DNA from: Pseudomonadota bacterium
GTDB lineage: Bacteria > Pseudomonadota > Alphaproteobacteria > Rhizobiales > Xanthobacteraceae
Direction: 5' to 3'
NCBI GenBank assembly: GCA_023404675.1
Contig: JAEYAW010000010.1
Span: forward strand, 124,001 to 188,000
Length of the DNA: 64,000 nucleotides
The notes beneath the pieces are model-generated. The model had not been told where the DNA came from. It made no database searches and saw nothing but the letters and a program-made list of their open reading frames with translations. The stretch's first letter is position 1. Each line of letters starts with the position of its first letter. The translations under genes were made by a program, and so were the position numbers. Below are positions 63,671 through 64,000 of the stretch, in pieces.

Positions 63671-64000
63671 ATGCTTCTATCGATTCCAACACTCTATACC
63701 GTCATTTTCGCAAACTTCGTTTGCCTGGCGATCGTGTGGCTGTTCATCGCCCACAGCTACCCGCATTTTCGAGCGGCTCGTATCTGGTCGGCGGCGGCGT
63801 TCGTCGCGGCGCTTGGTGGCGCGGTGTCAATGTTCCGCAGCGAAATCGATCCCACCGTCGCCGTGGTCATCGGCAACAACCTTTTCATCCTGTCGGCCTG
63901 GATGGGCGCCTTGGGCCTCCAGTCGTTTTTTGGACGCCCCCATACGTGGGGCATCATGCTGATCTCGATCGCCCTGGGCTCGGTCAGCCTGTATCTTCTG
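63671..64000 (+). CDS. Membrane protein, N-terminal part, cut by window end
   Basis: The frame from the ATG at 63671 stays open to the last base, giving 110 residues. It begins MLLSIPTLYTVIFANFVCLA and has about four hydrophobic segments with short polar links (HSYPHFRAARIW, FGRPHTW). This looks like the membrane sensor part of a larger signalling protein, for example a GGDEF or EAL protein, but the defining domain is outside the window. Confidence 0.65.
   Translation, partial: MLLSIPTLYTVIFANFVCLAIVWLFIAHSYPHFRAARIWSAAAFVAALGGAVSMFRSEIDPTVAVVIGNNLFILSAWMGALGLQSFFGRPHTWGIMLISIALGSVSLYLL

Overview
The window is GC-rich, densely packed DNA of an alphaproteobacterium, most likely Bradyrhizobiaceae/Nitrobacteraceae (Bradyrhizobium, Rhodopseudomonas or Afipia type). 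The evidence is codon use, the gene families, two Liv-type ABC transport clusters, an fds-type formate dehydrogenase, and dispersed palindromic intergenic repeats of the kind common in that family. No species is named, because no marker gene is present. I saw no rRNA, tRNA, CRISPR array, transposase or integrase.

Layout. 1-7064 (+): a catabolic operon with an amidase C-terminus cut by the window edge, an acyl-CoA-dehydrogenase-fold flavin monooxygenase, both subunits of a Rieske ring-hydroxylating dioxygenase, a short-chain dehydrogenase, a reductase with a C-terminal ferredoxin domain, a flavin reductase, two SnoaL/NTF2-like proteins and a 60-residue unknown. 7281-11299 (-): a compact divergent urease operon, ureF-ureAB(fused)-ureC-ureD, without ureE or ureG. 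11895-13910 (+): a membrane GGDEF-EAL protein. 13998-19941 (-): a secreted unknown, ahcY, metK, an unusual methyltransferase with an HTH-like N-terminus, and a HAD phosphatase. 20288-25403: a DUF1036 protein and argB (-), then dapD, dapE and a nucleosidase (+). 25468-26938: a Fic protein with an AT-rich, repeat-bearing upstream region, which looks foreign. 26939-28699: a CLC-family protein with altered selectivity motifs.

28877-34920 (-): a complete Liv-type transporter (livK-H-M-G-F) followed by a MetE-like methyltransferase. 35118-37283: a DUF2939 protein, a HemD-like protein and a Crp/Fnr regulator. 37631-46108 (+): a second Liv-type system with an acyl-CoA ligase between livG and livH and a PaaK-like protein at the end. 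46209-48877: a sugar aminotransferase and a flippase, divergently arranged. 48880-52859 (-): an orphan ABC substrate-binding protein, an acetolactate-synthase-like enzyme and an FUSC protein, with an SDR divergent to them. 53986-60985: a LysR regulator divergent from fdsG-fdsB-fdsA-fdhD-fdsD. 61069-64000: a small membrane protein, a lytic transglycosylase, a LysE-type exporter and a truncated membrane protein.

How it fits together. The organism appears versatile in small organic acids and aromatics: oxygenases, two organic-acid or amino-acid uptake systems tied to CoA ligation, urea or amide nitrogen use, and formate oxidation. ahcY, metK, the methyltransferase and the MetE-like protein all concern methyl transfer, though only ahcY and metK are core. 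The parts most worth follow-up are the substrate-unknown oxygenase operon, the minimal urease, the Fic locus with 12-base repeats, and the HTH-methyltransferase beside metK.
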